Assembly (NCBI GenBank): GCA_036262075.1
Contig: DATAJO010000003.1
Span: 44,696-108,695, forward strand
Reading direction: 5' to 3'
DNA: 64,000 bases
Origin: JACDBZ01 sp036262075
Lineage (GTDB): Bacteria; Chloroflexota; Limnocylindria; QHBO01
Each line of letters opens with the position of its first letter. Position 1 is the stretch's first letter. Under the pieces are notes generated by a model, which did not search any database, was not told the DNA's origin, and saw nothing but the letters and a program-made list of their open reading frames with translations. The position numbers and the translations under genes are program-made. Below are positions 61,326 to 64,000 of the stretch, in pieces.

Positions 61326-61343
61326 TAGTTGCCGATGCAACTA
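61326..61343. promoter_or_regulatory. Perfect palindromic operator upstream of the frnE-like gene
   Basis: TAGTTGC-CGAT-GCAACTA, 7-bp arms and 4-nt centre. It overlaps the upstream edge of the minus-strand -10 (61322-61327) and sits in the spacer/-35 region. This TTAGTTGC-type palindrome is the style of MarR-family operators. No MarR gene is in the window. Confidence 0.65.
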
Positions 61344-61371
61344 AGCGTGCGGCTCCCCGCCCGGAACCGCC

Positions 61372-62463
61372 TCAGCGGACGGCGAGGACGTTGCTGGCGC
61401 TTACCGGGCGGCTGAGGCCCTTGATCTCGAGGTCGCCGATGGCCTCGACCTCGAGGATCTCCTCGATCATGCCCACCGCCCGCTGGCTGAGCAGGATCTG
61501 GTTCGGCGCGGCCTGGCTGCTCAGGCGTGACGCCAGGATCGTGACGTTCCCGATGGCGCCGTAGTCGTGCCGGCCCTCGAAGCCGATGCGCCCGAGGGTC
61601 GCGTAGCCCACGGCGATGCCGACGCCGAAGCCGAGCTCGTAGCCACGCTTGCGCCAGGCGTCTGCCAGCGTCCCGAACCGGTCGCGCATCGTGATCGCCA
61701 TGCGCACGGCGCGCTCGACGTGGTCCTCCTGCGGGACCGGGTCGTTGAAGAAGATCATCACGCCGTCCCCGGCGAAATGCTCGAGCGTGCCGCCGTGCTC
61801 GACGATCGCGGCGCCCATCATGCGGTGGTATTCACCGAGGACGCTGAACAGCTCCTCGGGTTCGGCCTGCTCGGCGAACGAGGTGAAGCCGCGGAGGTCG
61901 CAGAAGGCGACGGTGATCTGCCGCCGATGGCCCGCCAGCAGCTGCTCGCCCTCGCGTGACGAGATGAGCTCGGCGATCTGGGGCGACAGGAAGCGGCTCA
62001 GCTCGATCTTCTGGCGCTCGATGGTCGTCATGAGCTGCCGCTGCTGCTCGAGGTGCGCGGCCTCGAGGTCGTGGAGCCGCTTCGCGGCCAGTGAGGCATT
62101 GAGCCGTGCGGCGAGGATGCGCGCGTTGATCGGCTTGGTGAGGTAGTCGGTCGCCCCGAGCTCGATGCAGCGGACGACGCTGTCCAGCTCCTCCACGCCG
62201 GAGACCATGATCACCGGGATATGGCGGATCGCCTCGTCCGTCTTCAGCGCCTCGAGCGTGGCGTAGCCGTCGAGCTCGGGCATCATCACGTCGAGCAGCA
62301 CGACGTCGATCGCCCCGGGCAGGGCGCGCAGCTGGTCGAGCGCCTCGACACCGTTCTCGGCCTCGAGCACCTCGAGCCCGAGGTCGCTCAGCTGGCGCGC
62401 CAGGACGAGCCGATTGACCCGGCTGTCGTCGACGACGAGCGCGATCCCGGCGCCATCGGTCAC
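61372..62463 (-). CDS. Response-regulator receiver fused to a class III nucleotide cyclase
   Basis: 363 residues. Receiver domain with D58 (VVLLDVMMPELDG) and K110 (YLTKP), a helical linker with coiled-coil character (about 120-170), and a class III cyclase domain with metal-binding D189 (FCDLRGFTSF) and D233 (AGDGVMIFF). At the transition-state asparagine position the sequence is I309 (YGAIGNVTILASRL), with R313 kept, so catalytic competence is uncertain. GTG 62463 overlaps the stop of the Hpt gene (GTGA), completing a phosphorelay operon. Confidence 0.9.
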   Translation of the reverse strand: MTDGAGIALVVDDSRVNRLVLARQLSDLGLEVLEAENGVEALDQLRALPGAIDVVLLDVMMPELDGYATLEALKTDEAIRHIPVIMVSGVEELDSVVRCIELGATDYLTKPINARILAARLNASLAAKRLHDLEAAHLEQQRQLMTTIERQKIELSRFLSPQIAELISSREGEQLLAGHRRQITVAFCDLRGFTSFAEQAEPEELFSVLGEYHRMMGAAIVEHGGTLEHFAGDGVMIFFNDPVPQEDHVERAVRMAITMRDRFGTLADAWRKRGYELGFGVGIAVGYATLGRIGFEGRHDYGAIGNVTILASRLSSQAAPNQILLSQRAVGMIEEILEVEAIGDLEIKGLSRPVSASNVLAVR

Positions 62464-62825
62464 GGCCGGCCTCCGGCGACCCAGTCGCGCAGCGCGGATG
62501 CGGTGGCGTCCCACGCGCTGCGCAGCGCAGCCGCGTGCGACGGTTGAGCGTCGTCGGTCCGGCCCTCGCGACCGGCGAACTCGAGCTCGCGCGCCATGGC
62601 CGCGAGCGGCGCGGCGCCGACGGTTGCGCTGCTCGACTTCAGCGTGTGGGCCGGCCGGACGAGCGCCCCCAGATCCGAGGCGGCGATGGCGCGCTCGACC
62701 TGGTCGACCTGCGCCGCGCCGTCGTCCAGGTAGGCCTCGATGAGGTCGACGACGAAGGCGTGATCGCCATCGACCGATGCGGTGAGCGCGTCGAGCACGG
62801 CGATATCGAGCACGGGATCGGTCAT
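62460..62825 (-). CDS. Histidine phosphotransfer (Hpt) domain protein
   Basis: 121 residues, all-helical. The phosphoacceptor His is in PAHTLKSSSATVGAAPL (about 58-74), with FVVDLIEAYLDD and the usual four-helix pattern. It should shuttle phosphate between the hybrid kinase receivers encoded upstream and the receiver-cyclase downstream. Its ATG 62825 overlaps the kinase stop (ATGA), and its own stop overlaps the cyclase GTG. Confidence 0.92.
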   Translation of the reverse strand: MTDPVLDIAVLDALTASVDGDHAFVVDLIEAYLDDGAAQVDQVERAIAASDLGALVRPAHTLKSSSATVGAAPLAAMARELEFAGREGRTDDAQPSHAAALRSAWDATASALRDWVAGGRP

Positions 62826-64000
62826 CGGTCCACGCCTCCCGCCTGCGCGATGGTCCTCGGGGCGCGTTCGAGCGCGGCGGCGAGCTCCTGCGGGCGGATC
62901 GGCTTGGCGATGTAGTCGTTCATGCCGGCAGCAAGGCACGCCTCGCGGTCCCCCGCCATGGCGTTGGCCGTCATGGCCACGATCCACGGCGGCGAGTCGG
63001 GCCAGCGCGCCCGGATGCGGCGCGTCGCCTCGAGACCGTCGAGCTCGGGCATCTGGACGTCCATGAGCACGACGTCGAATGCGGCCTCCTCCATGGCGGC
63101 GATGGCCTGGAGCCCGTCGCCGGCGACCATCGGCTCGTAGGCCATCTGGGCCAGCAGCCGCAGGGCGAGCTTCTGGTTCACCGGGTTGTCCTCGGCGAGC
63201 AGGATGCGCAGCGGGTGCCGATCGCCGAGCCGGCCCCCGTCCCTCGTCGGCGCTGGCCGAGACGCCGGGCGCGCGGCTGCCTCGCCGAGGAGCACGGTGG
63301 CGATCGTGTCATGCAGCGCCGACGGCTTCACCGGCTTCGCCAGCCAGGCGAGGATCGGCAGGTCGTCGCGCTCGCGGAGGCCGATCGACGACAGGATGAC
63401 GATCGGCAGCACCGGATGGCCATCGTCGTCGGCCAGCGCGCGGACGCGCTCGGCCAGCTCGATGCCGTCGAGCTCGGGCATGACCTGGTCGAACAGGGCG
63501 ATGTCGAAGCGCTCGCCGTGGGACAGCCAGCGGAGCGCCTCGAGCGGCGAGCCTGTCTCGCGCGGCACCATCCCCCATCGTGCGGTCTGCGCCACGAGGA
63601 TGCGCCGATTCGTCGCGTTGTCGTCGACGATGAGCACCGTCCGCCCACGCAGATCGGCGTCGATCCGGGTCGGCCGCGCGGACGTCACCGCGTCGTCGGC
63701 TGCCACGGGCATCCGGACGGCGAGGTGGAAGACGCTGCCCTCCCCCGCCCTGCCGCTGCTCTCGGCCGTCAGGGAGCCGTCCATGAGCTCCGCCAGGCGC
63801 CGGCTGATCGCCAGCCCGAGCCCGGTGCCTCCATAGCGGCGCGCGATCGACGCATCCACCTGGCTGAATGACTGAAACAGCTTGTCCATCGCCTCGGGCG
63901 GGATGCCGATGCCGGTGTCGCGCACGTCAATCCGCAGCTCCCAGCGCTCACCGCTCGTGCGTCCGCCGGACGCGACCCGGGAGCCGCCGACGGTGACCAT
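62822..64000 (-). CDS. Hybrid sensor histidine kinase, C-terminal part (runs off the right edge)
   Basis: 392 codons visible. From the cut: HATPase with N/G boxes VRDTGIGIPPEAMDKLFQSF and YGGTGLGLAISRRLAEL, then two receiver domains. The first has DNATNRRI and FDQVMPELDG, ending LAKPVKP; the second has AEDNPVNQKLALRLL, VLMDVQMPELDG and DYIAKPIRP. Sensor and DHp regions lie beyond 64000, so the true start is not visible. With the Hpt and receiver-cyclase genes it makes a BarA-like multistep phosphorelay. The upstream signal is unknown. Confidence 0.93.
   Translation of the reverse strand: MVTVGGSRVASGGRTSGERWELRIDVRDTGIGIPPEAMDKLFQSFSQVDASIARRYGGTGLGLAISRRLAELMDGSLTAESSGRAGEGSVFHLAVRMPVAADDAVTSARPTRIDADLRGRTVLIVDDNATNRRILVAQTARWGMVPRETGSPLEALRWLSHGERFDIALFDQVMPELDGIELAERVRALADDDGHPVLPIVILSSIGLRERDDLPILAWLAKPVKPSALHDTIATVLLGEAAARPASRPAPTRDGGRLGDRHPLRILLAEDNPVNQKLALRLLAQMAYEPMVAGDGLQAIAAMEEAAFDVVLMDVQMPELDGLEATRRIRARWPDSPPWIVAMTANAMAGDREACLAAGMNDYIAKPIRPQELAAALERAPRTIAQAGGVDR

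Overview
The window is 64 kb of very GC-rich, densely packed bacterial chromosome with no rRNA, tRNA, CRISPR array, integrase or insertion sequence that I can recognise. Gene content (RecA-RecX, RNase Y-YmdB, MiaA, HflX, MutS2, an EF-G2-like factor, QueA/Tgt, an F420-type luciferase-like oxidoreductase, Ser/Thr/Pro-rich extracytoplasmic tails) and the many apparently leaderless promoters best fit a high-GC Chloroflexota lineage (Limnocylindria/Ellin6529-like). An actinobacterium is the main alternative. This placement is inference, not a phylogeny.

Layout. 1-7.9 kb (+): end of an infC-rpmI-rplT cluster, pheS-pheT, cvpA-like gene, mpg and mutS2. 7.9-12.2 kb: class A PBP (-) divergent from tyrS (+). 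12.2-18.4 kb: EF-G-like (-), yebC (+), ArsR-type regulator with a small partner (-), and ruvC-ruvA-CoA-binding protein (+). 18.4-23.4 kb: ureide cluster, with uricase, a GNAT-OHCU decarboxylase fusion and HIU hydrolase (-) divergent from an MBL hydrolase, a DUF3830 protein and an allantoinase/hydantoinase (+). 23.4-28.5 kb: solo cNMP-binding protein, murJ, C39-like and M1-like secreted proteins and a ParB-fold protein. 28.5-30.4 kb: lower-GC patch with a DinB-like remnant, an orphan gene bracketed by near-identical 25-bp repeats and a GT87 membrane protein. 30.4-43.6 kb: malate synthase, a three-subunit molybdenum hydroxylase (xanthine dehydrogenase type) with a small membrane protein inside the operon, an N-acyl-D-amino-acid deacylase, a MobA-DUF5946 fusion, ruvB and an AzgA-like purine permease. 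43.6-48 kb: queA, orphan gene, tgt, peptidase S51 and a solo EVE/PUA-like protein. 48.4-60 kb: recA-recX block, rny-ymdB-miaA, GGDEF-EAL protein, hflX and a DUF6624-SpoU fusion. 60-64 kb: frameshifted VOC gene, FrnE-like thioredoxin-fold protein and a signalling operon (hybrid kinase, Hpt, receiver-cyclase), cut by the right edge.

How they work together. Purine permease, Mo-hydroxylase, uricase, HIU hydrolase, OHCU decarboxylase and allantoinase form an almost continuous route from (hypo)xanthine to allantoate. Malate synthase could consume glyoxylate from further ureide breakdown, although allantoate-degrading enzymes are not in the window.

Most unusual signals: (i) at least 17 genes have a TAnnnT hexamer ending only 6-9 nt before the start codon, which predicts leaderless transcripts; (ii) murJ, ruvB and frnE follow tiny leaderless ORFs whose stop codon overlaps the gene's start (ATGA/GTGA); (iii) three uncommon fusions (GNAT-UraD, MobA-DUF5946, DUF6624-SpoU); (iv) a three-copy 29-bp intergenic repeat next to a 13-bp tandem array that runs into the uricase stop codon.
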